64,000 bases of DNA, taken from assembly GCF_021917145.1 (NCBI RefSeq), contig NC_061082.1:16223682-16287681 (forward strand), read 5' to 3'. This DNA is from Hypomesus transpacificus (taxonomy: Eukaryota > Chordata > Actinopteri > Osmeriformes > Osmeridae). This document shows positions 34,771 through 51,784 of the stretch, piece by piece (the first letter of the stretch is position 1; the number at the start of each line of letters is the position of its first letter). The notes beneath the pieces are model-generated. The model saw only the letters and a list, made by a program, of their open reading frames with translations. It was not told the origin of the DNA and ran no database searches. The position numbers were made by a program, and so were the translations under genes.

Positions 34771-35312
34771 GTTTACACATTTGGTAAGGATGACAAATTA
34801 AGAAATCACTTCTATAAAATGGAAAGTTTCTTGACTTTGCATACGAAGCATTTTCCTTCATCACTGACATATTTCACTTCTTAGGATGAGTTATTATGAT
34901 TTGCTAAAGTGCGTCACAATTCTCTGTATGCGTCATAATGTCCAGACTGTGCGGTGTCTCTCCTAAAGCAATGCGACAGAAAAGTGCGATTGCAAGTTTA
35001 AATAAACTAGTTTTTCAACTAAATTGGTAGGGAAATAGTTAACAGTGTGAGTTGTACAGCGATTCTACGTCCTTTACCCAGGGCTATCCAACTACCATAC
35101 TGTAAGTCGCTCTGGATAAGAGCGTCTGCTAAATCCTAAATGAATAAACGTGAATGCTACTTTCCCGTTAACCACACACAGTGAAGAATCAGCTTTGCTG
35201 TTCAAATATAAAGAGTGAAGCTTTATTGACACAGGCACATTACATGCACGGGTTGCATGTCAATCTCATCAGCGGATCTCATTGGTTTTTCACGTTATAA
35301 TTGAGAGCGCAT
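34771..35312. other. 5' flank of gene copy 3
   Basis: This is a putative upstream region with no coding sequence. It contains the V-SINE tail remnant (about 35095-35145). Homology with copy 4 ends at about 35312 in GAGAGCGCAT, right before the phosphatase pseudogene exon. Confidence 0.55.
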
Positions 35313-35321
35313 TACTGTTAC

Positions 35322-36018
35322 TCCATTTGGCATGACCACCAGACCCGAGAATGTTCAGCCCCTCTGCTGCGATTGGTGGAGGACAACCAAAAGTCCCTCC
35401 CACACAGCCCTGGATCAATCATTGTCCACTGCAGGTAAGTTCCAGTTTAGGTTGAGTGTGGGTGTGTGTCCATCTGTGTATGTTAACCAGTTGTGGTCTC
35501 CTGCCCCTCTCCAGTGCCAGGCATTGGTAGAACTGGTTGCTTCATCACCAGCTGTATCAGTTGTCAACAATTTAAGACACTAGGTAGACATACCAAGATT
35601 TGTATGCTGTTTACATCTGGACAGGTAATCGAGCACCCTGCACCCCTTCCAAACACCACCACCCCCACCCCTACCAATTGTTCCCCCTTCGTTAGCAAAT
35701 GCTTCTCCGTCCCTCTGTCTCCATTTGACTGTCTCTCATATCCCATCCTCTCTGTCCCCCCTCTTCCTCACATTTCATATCCCTAGGGGTGGTATGGTTC
35801 AGACTACTGAGCAATAGCAGTTCCCTTATGCCACCCTGGCCCAGTTCAGCACAGAGCTGGAGATGCAACCCACCAGACCGCAGGAAGACCGAGGGGAACC
35901 CATAGAGACAGGGGAACATGGAGAGCACAGAGAAGAGAGAGAGCAGAGGCAACGTAGAGACAGAGATGACCTGGTCATCAGGTCCAGTGCTGACAGCACA
36001 GCTTCAGAAACAGTATGA
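35322..36018 (+). pseudogene. PTPN7/PTPRR/PTPN5-type tyrosine phosphatase relic
   Basis: Three exons of the KIM-type protein tyrosine phosphatase catalytic domain are visible. Exon A (to 35434, GTAAGT donor) reads WHDHQTRECSAPLLRLVE... and IIVHC; the first motif is the WPD loop with His for Pro. Exon B (35515-35624) gives AGIGRTGCFI and CQQ, completing the HCSAGIGRTG active-site signature, but has one extra C right after the acceptor that shifts the frame, and further decay after CQQ. Exon C (35787-36018) reads GGMVQTTEQ, then TAG at 35815-35817 where the family has Tyr, then QFPYATLAQFS and a long charged tail to a TGA. Everything upstream of the WPD loop is missing, cut where the duplicated gene unit begins. 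Live relatives dephosphorylate MAP kinases; this copy cannot encode an active enzyme. Confidence 0.88.
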
Positions 36019-36493
36019 CATCATCACACTACGTCGACATCTGGAGCACTACTCGGTGTGGGGCACAGTGATCAGCTATTCTACTTCCTAAGTCCCAGTT
36101 CTCATGAGGTTATCTGTTATCAATGTTATTTTCTGAAGCATACATGAGGACATTGAGACAAATGTATATGTATCTTCATGGATATGTTAATGAAATTGTA
36201 ATATGTGACTTTATTTAAAACGTTTCTTCACCTTCAGCTTTATACAGAAGTAAAGTGTCTGTGTACTATTATTGTGACACACAATAATTTGCCTCTGTAT
36301 GGCTGCAGTCCTGATATGGAGATGTCACAAACCTAAACACAAACAGCTTAGCAATTACAAGGGAAATATTTATTATTACAAAAATTATGAATAGCTCTGT
36401 TATGCATTTCAGAGTGGGAAATGGCTGCGGTGGTTGTTGAAGTGACAGATCCTCTCTGTCTCCAAAGTCAGGTCAGGAAGCAAGCGGCTGCCT
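36019..36493. other. 3' flank between phosphatase relic and gene copy 4
   Basis: I see no gene. The sequence matches 28289-28520 and 28740-28949 except for the V-SINE. It represents the tail-to-tail intergenic space between the phosphatase gene and the Ser-rich gene before duplication. Confidence 0.55.
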
Positions 36494-42296
<5,803 letters not shown>

Positions 42297-42961
42297 GTTT
42301 ACACATTTGGTAAGGATGACAAATTAAGAAATCACTTCTATAAAATGAAAAGTTTCTTGACTCTTTGCATACGAAGCATTTTCCTCCATCACTGACATAT
42401 TTTACTTCTTAGGATGAGTTATTATCATTTGCTAAAGTGTGTCACAATTCTCTGTATGCGTCATAATGTCCAGACTGTGCGGTGTCTCTCCTAAAGCAAT
42501 GCGACAGAAAAGTGCGATTGCAAGTTTAAATAAACTAACGTTTTTCAACTAAATTGGTAGGGAAATTGTAAACAGTGTGAGTTGTGCGTCCTGTACCCAG
42601 GGCTATCCAACTACTACTGTAAGTCGCTCTGGATAAGAGCGTCTGCTAAATGCTAAATGACAAGCGTATATGCTACTTTCACGCCAACCACACAGTGAGG
42701 AATCAGCTTTGCTGTCAAAATAAAATGACTGAAGCTTTATTAATACACGCACGTTTAACATGCACAGGTTGCATGCCAATCTCATCAGCGCATTTAATTG
42801 GTTATCACATTATAATTGAGGGCGCATATGAAGGGAAAAACACTGTGTTCCGAAATGTCTTTGTGCACATGTAGTCCTTGGTTAAAAGATTGGCGTAGAG
42901 CCCTGACTCCCCTCCCATCGTAACTTTACGGCGCAACCTCCGCTCCCATTTCTCCTCTAGT
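42297..42961. other. 5' flank of gene copy 4
   Basis: This upstream region matches 15702-16397 inverted. It contains the V-SINE tail remnant (about 42615-42660) and the L2-like LINE scrap at the duplication edge. Homology to copy 2 ends at about 42961. Confidence 0.55.
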
Positions 42962-43256
42962 GAAATCCCTCACAGCTGGAGACAGATTACCCCAGAATCA
43001 GCACTGAAAGAACTCAAGAAACAGTCCCAGCAAATATAAAAGGACAAACCATGACCATGAACCATGACTCTCCGATGGACTGTGGATGGTTGTGTTCAGT
43101 GGATTCTGGAGCTTACAAACCCCAATGTGGAAGTTTCTAAAACATCTTCAACCATACTGCTAAGCAACAAGTCCTTATGTCAACTTGTTTGTGAACTTGC
43201 TTGTTTGAGTCACACTCTTACCTCATGTTAATCTGACCTTGACAACAAAATAAAGG
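42962..43256 (+). other. Possible terminal exon of an unidentified gene
   Basis: A strong acceptor (CATTTCTCCTCTAG) ends at 42960-42961. It is followed by an open stretch, EIPHSWRQITPESALKELKK ending QSQQI and TAA at about 43037-43039, and by an AATAAA signal near 43247. It starts where the duplication ends, so it may be the 3' end of a gene whose upstream exons were displaced, or chance. I do not recognise the peptide. Confidence 0.25.
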
Positions 43257-43756
43257 GGAAACTACAGCAAAGTTCATACATGTATCGGTTTCACTTAAGA
43301 AATGTTCAGACGAAGGGCTATGAAATCACTTAAAACCACCCACAGTTCTGGGTATTTGAGTTTAATATTAATCAGACAAACATGGCAGTTTAAGCTGTCT
43401 CAGGCAGAATCTGTGATTTGAAACAAAGTGAAAAGGATCGATATTCTCTTTGAGAGCAGTCTGACCTCTAACCTCTCCAAAGCTCTCCCATCATGGCCTT
43501 ACTGACCCGCAAACACATTCTAACATATAAAAACAACATGAGATAAGATACACTGTAAACACTGGTGCTTACGTGCATGCATGGTTTCAAAGCCTTAAAA
43601 GAAAGATACACAAGAAATAAGGTGATATATGTTACTGTACATGGCTTTCCTCATGGCCTTAATTTTCCTTGAAATGAACAAATGATGTATCATAGTTGAT
43701 CATAGTTTTACTTGTGTGTAGGGAATCATAGTTAATTCATTGTACATACTGTGAAT
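43257..43756. other. Intergenic, no gene seen
   Basis: This is AT-rich single-copy sequence with no supportable features. Confidence 0.5.
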
Positions 43757-44985
43757 GAACTAGTGTCAGACCTAGACAGAACTAGGCCCCCTTCCCTGCA
43801 GTTTGCCTTTTAGAGCCAATAGGTCTGTGGACGACGCAGTTAACATGGCCCTCCACTTCACTCTACTTCAGCTCTGCTTTCAATACCATCATCCCCGCCC
43901 TGCTTCAGGACAAGCTCTCTCAGCTGAACGTGCCTGATTCCACCTGCAGGTGGAAATCCTGTCTGACAGGAAGCAATGTGTTAAGCTGGCAACACAAGTC
44001 TTTGACTCCCAGTCCGTCAGCACCGGATCACCTCAGGGCTGCGTCCTTTCTCCTCTGCTGTTCTCCCTGTACACCAACAGCTGCACCTCCAGTCATCCGT
44101 CCGTCAAACTCCTGAAGTTTGCGGACGACACCACCCTCATTGGGCTCATCTCTGGTGGAGATGAGTCTGATTACAGGCAAGCGGCCAACCTGGTGACCTG
44201 TGGAGTCCTTCCGCTTCCTGCACTATCCTCTCCCAGGGGGATTGGTGAGGGAGCTGATGTTCAGTTCCCTCACCAAGAAAGCACAACAGAGGATGTACTT
44301 CATACGGCAGCTGAAGAAATTCAACATGCCAAAGACAATGATGGTGCACTTCTACACAGCCATCATTGAATCCATCCTCACCTCCTCCATCACCATCTGG
44401 TACGCTGCTGCCACTGCCAAGGACAAGAGCAGACTGCAGCGTATCATCCACACTGCTGAGAAGGTGATTGGCTTCAATTTGCCTACATTCGAGGACCTGC
44501 ACACCTCGAGAACCTTGAGGCGAGCGAGGAAAATTGTGGCCAACTCCTCCCACCCTGGACACTCCCTGTTTCAGTCACTCCCCTCCGGCAGAAGGCTGCG
44601 GTCCATCAGGACCAATACCTGATGGACCGCAGTTTCTTCCGTTCCGCTGTTGGCCACTTCAACAAGGCCAAGGGTTCATGCTGACTTTATGACTTAATGT
44701 CCTTAAAACACGTTGCTTTTTGCACTGCATCGCACAATTGTATCTTGTACCATTTTTGTTTTGTAAATTACGGCAATTTATATTTTATTTTATATTTTAT
44801 TGTATATTTTACTTGAATTGTAATTCCACTTAGTATTGCTGGTCATGTACCCTTAGTATGGTTAGTCCTCATATTTAAATGTAAGATTCCTATATGTTTA
44901 ATGTATGCACCTTCCTACCAAAGCAAATTCCTTGTCTGTGCAAACTTTCATGGCGAATAAAACCCATTCTGATTCAGATTCAGCC
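43757..44985 (+). mobile_element. Rex1-like LINE remnant with reverse-transcriptase motifs
   Basis: The plus strand carries a decayed reverse-transcriptase ORF: AFNTIIPALLQDKLSQL, STGSPQGCVLSPLLFSLYTN, and KLLKFADDTTLIGL (catalytic FADD). After an internal deletion come KKAQQRMYFIRQLKKF, SSITIWYAAATAKDKSRLQR and HSLFQSLPSGRRLR. The frame breaks near 43960 and 44200, so it is inactive. The 3' untranslated region ends in CATTCTGATTCAGATTCAG, a terminal short repeat typical of this group. Shorter copies of the same tail occur at 3662, 23151 and 49099. The assignment to Rex1 rather than another CR1/L2 relative is from memory. Confidence 0.8.
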
Positions 44986-45424
44986 AGTAGGGTGACTGTA
45001 GAAAAGCCTCACGGCGCCCCCATGTGTCTGTAACAGGGTAATTACATCCCATGTCCTTCCTGATGCTAAGTCACCACATCTCACAGTTGTAAGAGTTCTA
45101 GCTTAAACTGGGCACTTGTTGACCACAACACCAAAATTCCTGGAGTGTGTCACCCACGGGAGAGAAGCACCTGTCCCTGTCTCCCTCTGTCTATCTCTCC
45201 CTCAGACTCCCCCTCTCCCCCCCGCCCCCTTTCCGACCTGTGTCGTTTAACTTGGTTTTCCCATTGACGGAATGACATGAGCACCTTTCTCTATCCTTAT
45301 CCCTCCTACCTCCCTCCTTCTCTCTCTTTGCTTCTCCCCCTCCTTTCCCTCCCCTCTATCCTCTCTCTTTCTCTTCCTTCGTCCTCTCTGTCCCCCCCTC
45401 CTCCTTCTCCCCTCCCCCCTCCGG
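44986..45424. other. Intergenic, pyrimidine-rich
   Basis: I see no gene. From 45180 onward it is CT-rich low-complexity sequence leading into the minisatellite. Confidence 0.55.
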
Positions 45425-45610
45425 TCTCACTGGGTCCAGACTCCCCTCTCAGTCTGGTCGAACTGGGTCCAGGCCCCTCTCTCTCTCCCCCCCTCTCAGT
45501 CTGGTCTCACTGGGTCCAGGCTCCCCTCTCTCTCTCCCCCCCTCTCAGTCTGGTCTCACTGGGTCCAGGCTCCCCTCTCAGTCTGGTCGAACTGGGTCCA
45601 GGCTTCCCAT
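45425..45610. repeat. Minisatellite (CTGGGTCCAGGC units)
   Basis: Imperfect tandem units of about 30-65 bp contain CAGTCTGGTC, ACTGGGTCCAGGC and CCCCTCTC, in two alternating forms (TCTCACTGGG and GAACTGGG). Any reading frame through it is a by-product of the repeat. Confidence 0.85.
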
Positions 45611-45905
45611 TGGCCAGGGTGTAGCCGTGTTATGTCCTCTGTGCCACTGGGGGGACAAAGGAGAGGTCATTGAAATGGTTTTCATTGGAATGGTTTTTGG
45701 GTACTAAACTGGGATTTAGGGTACACACACAATACACTTTTTTACAACATGCACTATATGTTCAAGGGTATATTTATACAGTTTCTGACAGTGTCAAAGG
45801 GTATTTAACTTTATATTACAAAACGATCAAAAGTAATAAGTAAGTAAATTAAAGTTAAAAGTAAAGAAAAAATGCTTTTAGAAGTAAAGACATTTCAAAA
45901 TTGCC

Positions 45906-46508
45906 ACATCCTAACTGGTGGGGGGAGGAGGTGAGGCTGCGAGGCTGCTGGTGGTGAACAGCAGGTAGGTCTTGTTCTCCCTCTCCCCGGGGGAGAGGGG
46001 CTGATGACAGACGGGTCCACTGGCAGCTATGAGTTGGAGCAGGAGGCCAAGATGGCCCGGCTGATGGGTCTGGCCCGCACAGTTTTCAGGTTTCTCCAAC
46101 ATGCAGACTGTAGAAGCAGAGAACACAAGATGTAAACATGAAACAATTGAAGTTCCTACTAGCAATGTAAACAAGCAGTTTGTCTCCCTAACCGTCCATG
46201 GTCCCTCCCTTTCCTCTCCTCTCTCACCCTCCTACCTGGATGACATGCTCCATCCCTGGGGTGGAGGGGTGCGCCAGACGCCTCCTCACCTCCCTGGGAC
46301 GCCCCTCCTCCTTGCTGTTGTGGGGTACCCAGGTCGAACAGCAGGGGGGCGGAGCGGGACTGGGACTGGGCCTCGTAGTCCAGGAGGAAGTCTGGGGTAC
46401 CTTGGTGACGGCAGTGTGCCACCATGACGGTCCTGATGGTGCTGGCGTTGACGTTCTGGATCTTAAACAGACGCTTCACCACGTTCATGGTGTATCTTTG
46501 ATATCCTG
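45906..46508 (-). other. Unassigned minus-strand coding exon(s)
   Basis: On the minus strand an exon of about 273 nt (46508 down to 46236) has a CTTCAG acceptor before it and a GTAGGA donor after it. One open frame reads YQRYTMNVVKRLFKIQNVNA, then TIRTVMVAHCRHQGTPDFLL and a Pro/Gln/Gly-rich tail. A second exon-like piece (46107 to about 45906, acceptor TTCTACAG) reads VCMLEKPENCAGQTHQP and so on to a stop. The first looks like real conserved coding sequence, head to head with uchl3. I cannot name the family. In human the gene in this position is COMMD6, which this does not resemble. Confidence 0.35.
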
Positions 46509-46536
46509 AAGGACAGAAGGAGCAGTTATGGTTTAG

Positions 46537-46660
46537 GAGAGGGGATGGATGTAGCTCAGTGGTAGATAGCTCAGAGGTAGAGCATGTGGATGGGCATATA
46601 GCTCAGTGGTAGAGCATGGGGATGGGTATAGCCCAGTGGTAGAGCATGGGGATGTCGGTT
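46537..46660 (+). repeat. Tandem tRNA-like A-box units
   Basis: The phrase TAGCTCAGTGGTAGA (one unit TAGCCCAGTGGTAGA, one TAGCTCAGAGGTAGA) occurs four times in about 100 bp, spaced 15-40 bp apart. It is followed by a single B-box-like GGTTCTGTACC. It looks like the head of a tRNA-derived SINE whose A-box region was amplified. It lies about 270 bp upstream of the uchl3 start. Confidence 0.7.
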
Positions 46661-46922
46661 CTGTACCTTATGGGAAATTAAACTGGCCAAGCTATATATA
46701 TTCTTAGTGTTTTTGTTTGAAGTATGTGTTTCATGGAAATGTCAAAACAAGATTTAAAACGTACGTAACGTACGAAGTTACGGAACAACTTTCCTTCAAA
46801 TGTAGGCTACGTGGTTTATCCGCTAACGAATCCCGGAAGCGAAACCTAAACAGCTGTCAAACTGGAGGCGAGTGGTTAGAATAAGTTGAAGGGTCTGCTA
46901 AGATTAATATAATATTGCCAAA

Positions 46923-49900
46923 ATGGACGGTCAACGCTGGTTGCCACTCGAGGCAAACCCAGATGTAAGTATTTTTTACACATGCAAAGTTTTTGGTTTA
47001 AGTAGCAACTATTATGTTAGATAGATAGCGGCTTAACGCAATTCATTCATTCGCAAATGGCTAGCCTAGTTAGCAACATGCTAGCTAGCTACATGCTAGA
47101 TAGCTCTGACTCACTATTGTGTATGCTATCTAGTTAGGATATCTACTTTATGGTTTACAAGCTAAAAGAACAAAATCCAACGAAACGGGCTAACAATGTA
47201 CTTGTTTTCTTTTCAGGTGATGAATCAAGTGAGTCCTGATATTGAAATACCTTCTTAAATTAATTGTTCAACACGGAGAACGTCCGGGAGAGTATTACAA
47301 TTGGAACACCTACTACAGTACAGCTAGCACTCTCTGTAGCAAGTTATAGGCTAAAGCAGAGTCTGGACATAACCATATGGAATTTAGATACGGTCGCAGT
47401 TAGTGGAATTAAGTAACTGGTTAGATACTCTACTGTTTTGTGTAAAAAAAAGAAAAGAAGGCTATCTATGTAACAGGTATCATGAACTCTAAACAGTGAA
47501 TAAGGTTGGGTGCTATGTGGATAAAAAGCAGGATTGGGGATTCTCAAATAGTGACCTTATGTCTACAAGCAAAGGCTAGTTTGAAACTGAAGAGTAATTT
47601 GACTCTTTTAAATCTTTCACGTTACAGTTTTTGGGACAGTTGGGTTTGGTCCCAAGCTGGCAGTTTGGAGATGTGTATGGGATGGACCCCGAGCTGCTGA
47701 GCATGGTTCCTCAACCTGTCTGTGCAGTTCTCCTCCTCTTTCCTGTGACAGAGAAGGTAAAATGACTCATTACAACATTTTTGTGGGATAATATCTGAAG
47801 CATGACTTGCTTGAATGAGTTCCACCATCACTATGTTGGAAACAAAGTCTGAAAGACAACACACACAACCCCAGAGTGTTGACAGTACATCTATCTTCAA
47901 TCTTTCTTAGTACGAGTCGTTCAGGTTGGAGGAGGAGGCAAGGATTAAAGCCCAGGGCCAGGAGGTCTCCACAAATGTGTACTTCATGAAGCAGACCATC
48001 GGCAATGCTTGTGGAACAATAGGGTTAATTCATGCTGTGGCCAACAACCAGTCATGCCTGGAATTTGGTGAGTGCTTGGCAATAGAGAGTCTTTCTTTGT
48101 AGGATGGTAAGTTGAATTGCAAATAGCTTCTTGGTATCTCAATAAAGCTCTGACAAAATGACTGCAATGTCAAGTGAATGGGCAAAAGTATTAAACTTTT
48201 GAATAGTTGGTGGTAACGTCTCTCTTTGTCTTGTTTCCTCTTCCCTCTGTCAGTGCATTATGTATCATAGGTGGCTATATAATAAATAGTAGACCAGCAC
48301 TGAAGTTAATATCGTACAATTTATACAATATATTTTATATTATAATATATATTATAATAATATATATTTATCTCTAACGTACACAAGAAAACATATTTGT
48401 ATCCTCTTTCCTCAGAGCCCGACAGCCCACTGAAGAAGTTCCTGGAGCAGTCTTCCAAGTTGAGCCCAGAGGACAAAGCTATCTTTCTGGAGAAAGATGA
48501 GGTATAGGACGATGTACACTGGTCAGGAGTGCTGTCATGTAAAGTTGTTATTTAGCTATTCTTGTGTTGTGAATTCTCAGTACAGACATTATAATGTTTA
48601 GAGATGGAAAGAAGGATTGTCAATGGGTTTCAAAAATGTCACATCCAGATGAAAGGAGTCTGCTAATTATTTATTTATTACTCATTCTCTAGCCATGTGT
48701 TTTTACAGAGTATCCGAGTCACTCACGAATCCAGTGCACAGGAAGGACAGACGGAGGTAAACGAGAGGGGATTTTTTCAAACATTATTACCGCATTGACC
48801 CTTTTTGATGTACATTTGACTGGGGCTCGTGATACCTGAATATCCCATGGGAAAGTTTAATCTAATCGAATCTAATGAGAGATGGAAGGTGCTGGAAGGT
48901 CATTTGCACATATAGTAAGATCCACACACAATAAGATGCCACTCTTATTTGTGTTGGTTTTTCCAGGCCCCAAGCATAGATGAAAAAGTTGATCTGCACT
49001 TCATCGCTTTTGTGAATGTTGGAGGACATTTATATGAGCTTGGTAAGTGAATAGTGCAACATCTCTTACCTCTACCATACAATCTATTCAAGCATTCAGA
49101 ATCAGAATAGTTTTTATTGCCACGTAAGTTTACACAAACACATAATTTACTGTGGCAGGAAGGTGCATAAATTAACATATATGGATCTGACTTAAAAGAC
49201 GTATAATGTATAAACAAAATAAAACAATATAATACTCAAGAGCTAAACAATAAGTAAGATATAAAATTCAGTCAGCCTTATGTAAAGGGTGGTTGAAGCA
49301 ATTTTTTTCCAGGACTTTGAAGTTCATATTATCTTATCTCCTTTGCTCTGTAGATGGTCGCAAGCCCTTTCCTATTGCTCATAGCAACACCTCAGAAGAT
49401 ACCTTCCTAAAGGTAAAATACTTCCTTCCCAATTTCTATGTTCCTTAGTGGGATGGACCCTTTCCCCCCTGTTCTTATTAAACATAACTGTCCTTTTGTA
49501 CTTGACAGTTATGTGCGGTTATATGGCGACGTTGAATATGTTTACATGCAGACTTATATTCCACTATTATTCAGAATATGACAATATTTCTGAATTCAGT
49601 ACTGCCATGGGATACCTCAATATTAATCAGGTTCTAGGAGCATTATTTAGTTTTGACATGTATACAGTGCGTTTGATATATGCATCTCAATTGGGGATTT
49701 TACTGCAGTTTGTGATAACTGCCCTGTGGTCAGGTCTTTTTGTTGTACAAACCAACTAGTTAATCGGAGTATGCTTGGCTGCATGTAAACTGGAATATTA
49801 GTATAACATTTATTTTCATTCGGCATGGAAACAGACAAGTAGGGGGGATGGCTGAGCGGTTAGGGAGTCGGGCTATTAATCAGAAGGTTGTTGGTTCGAT

Positions 49901-50325
49901 TCCTGGCCGTGGCAAATTACGTTGTGTCCTTGGGCAAGGCAGTTTACCCTGCTTGCCTCGGGGAAAATGTCCCTGTGCTTACTGTAAGTCGCTCTGGATA
50001 AGAGCGTCTGCTAAATGACTAAATGTAAATCTAAGTAGGAATATTTCCTTTTTCAGACTGATTGCAAAAAACAGAATATTTGGCCATGTAAACGTAGTCC
50101 ATGCCAACCGTTTCATATGTTCATAAGTGTCCAAGACAAATGTTCACAGCAACCTAATTTCTGCCATGCTGATAGTAACCCCTGTTGTGTCAATTCTCTA
50201 TTCTAGATTTAAGGATGTCTTTGTTTTCCCCTCTCCTGCAGGATGCCACTGAGGTGTGCAAGGTGTTCATGGCCAGAAACCCGGAAGAGCTGCGCTTCAC
50301 TGTTGTGGCCCTTTCAAAAGCATGA
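46923..50325 (+). CDS. uchl3: Ubiquitin carboxyl-terminal hydrolase isozyme L3
   Basis: A complete nine-exon gene: 46923-46964, 47217-47228, 47628-47756, 47911-48067, 48416-48501, 48709-48756, 48967-49042, 49354-49412 and 50242-50325. The total is 693 nt, 230 aa, the length of vertebrate UCHL3. It starts [14 protein letters not shown] and ends VVALSKA. The family cysteine-protease residues are present: Gln and Cys in [18 protein letters not shown] (exon 4), His in VDLHFIAF (exon 7) and Asp in ELDGRKPFP (exons 7-8). The crossover-loop region ([15 protein letters not shown]) and [12 protein letters not shown] are conserved. Exon 2 is a 12-nt microexon (VMNQ), also seen in mammalian UCHL3. The enzyme removes small adducts from the C-terminus of ubiquitin and NEDD8 in the cytosol. 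Its neighbour lmo7 follows in the same orientation, as in human. Confidence 0.97.
49099..49265 (-). mobile_element. Rex1-like LINE 3' tail in uchl3 intron 7
   Basis: CAGAATCAGAATAGTTTTTATTGCC is shortened here to its start CAGAATCAGAATAG; on the minus strand it corresponds to the end of the LINE at 43757-44985. The GGCAGGAAGGTGCATA segment also matches. It is more diverged than the other tails, so it is an older insertion. Confidence 0.7.
49842..50032 (+). mobile_element. V-SINE in uchl3 intron 8
   Basis: This has a tRNA-like head with A box (GGCTGAGCGGTTAGGGAGTC) and B box (GGTTCGATTCC), then the V-SINE central domain (CCTTGGGCAAGGC, CTTGCCTCGGGGAAAATGTC). The LINE-related tail is GTCGCTCTGGATAAGAGCGT plus CTGCTAAATG. 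It appears complete and is in sense orientation to the gene. Confidence 0.92.
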
Positions 50326-51784
50326 AGCTGCAACCCACACAAATGACACTCTACTGACCAGCCCTGTAAGGGATGCAAAGATACAACAACTGCCAATCAT
50401 TCTGAAGTGCTGAATTTGTTATACACTATAGCATTTGTATTGGGTAGGTTAGCCTGTGGAATGGAGATAAATGGTTAAAAAGAAAAGAATATCAAGTTTA
50501 CCTTTTCTTACTAAAATTGGCTGTATTTGTAGGCTAATTCCTGTATATATTGTCAGATTAAAATAATGTTGTAATGCAACTAAAACATTTTGGGAGTGTG
50601 TTTGAAAGCATCAAACTAAAAGGTCATGGTTTCCTATGGTAGTGTTTAATTACAATCTCACAGTATTGTTGTAATCCATCTTTAAATGGGAAAATTACAG
50701 CCCTGCATAGTTTTTGGGCAGTCTAATTGCAAATATTTTGATAGACTTTTTCAAGATGAAAAGTAAATCTAATGTGTGTTTGTCATAGCATTATGCCCAA
50801 AATAGTCTGGGGTTACTGTACCATGACAATGAATAGATAACTACTATTGAAGGATTTAGGAACGTTGTAAGATAAAGGTAAACATAAAAGCTTGTAAGAC
50901 CTCCATAAACTGACATGGTGCTGTCCTTTTGTAAAAGCAATTAGACATCAATGTCAAAAATAAAAAGTAAAAGTTTGGGCCGTTAGTATACTTTAATAAA
51001 GTGTTGTATACCAAAATGTTCAACATTTCAAACAGTAAAGCAGAAGTTTTTTAGTTGTTACACTTTTGTTTTTCCTTATTTTGATTTTAGGGTCAGTGCC
51101 AAAATCTCGATTTAGTTGGCACATTTGTTGTCTGACTAGCATGGCCCTTCTCTCAGTGCGCTTTGAGTCACATGATGGCTGTGTTAAATTTTACCCACCG
51201 CAATGAACTGGACATGACGTCCAGGTCATGCCAGATTCGCCACTGAGTGGCGTCAGAGCGCAAAGAAACTAAAGCGTAATCTGGGCGATCGATTCCATTG
51301 TAAGAAGGGGAAAAGAGAAAGTTGTATTTATACTTCACTAACTGAAGCTACGGATTGTAAATGCTCTCTCCGTCTGGGAACCTAGTTTTTCACTCGTACC
51401 GAATCCAGATAATGTGTTTGATCGTTTAACTATTTTGTGAACGATAGCATCGTGGTTTGGACAAGGTGTGTGGTTCGGGACACGAGTTGGAACAACAGGT
51501 AAATTTGGCAACAAACGAACTCGAGTTTGTTACTCATTTCATTCATACACCCAAAGGGAGTTGGCTAATTGGTGAATAATTCAAATATATAATGGTGTAA
51601 TTGTTTATTTAGGCTGATTTGGAGGTAACACGCATAACGCAAATCTTTACACTCCTGATGAAAGTCGAGTTATTGAGATGCATTTGTTTTAATTGGAGGA
51701 AAAGTATTTGACACTTTCACTGACAAAAGTAACACGTTTGTTTTATTGACGTAAGAGTCTCGCACGCTTGGATTAAGTTGGCTG
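50326..51784 (+). other. uchl3 3' untranslated region and lmo7 upstream region
   Basis: Candidate poly(A) signals lie near 50960 (AATAAAAAG) and 50994 (AATAAAGTG), about 650 bp after the uchl3 stop. From about 51150 the sequence becomes less AT-rich and probably holds the lmo7 promoter and leader. A GT donor-like AACAACAGGTAAAT near 51495 may end a 5' untranslated exon. No other gene is seen. Confidence 0.45.

Noticed and set aside
45277-45624. 115-aa Ser/Leu/Pro-rich frame
   Set aside because: It is translated CT-rich low-complexity and minisatellite sequence with no splice or family evidence.
46537-46660. Functional tRNA gene
   Set aside because: Repeated A boxes with one weak B box and no cloverleaf-compatible acceptor stem.
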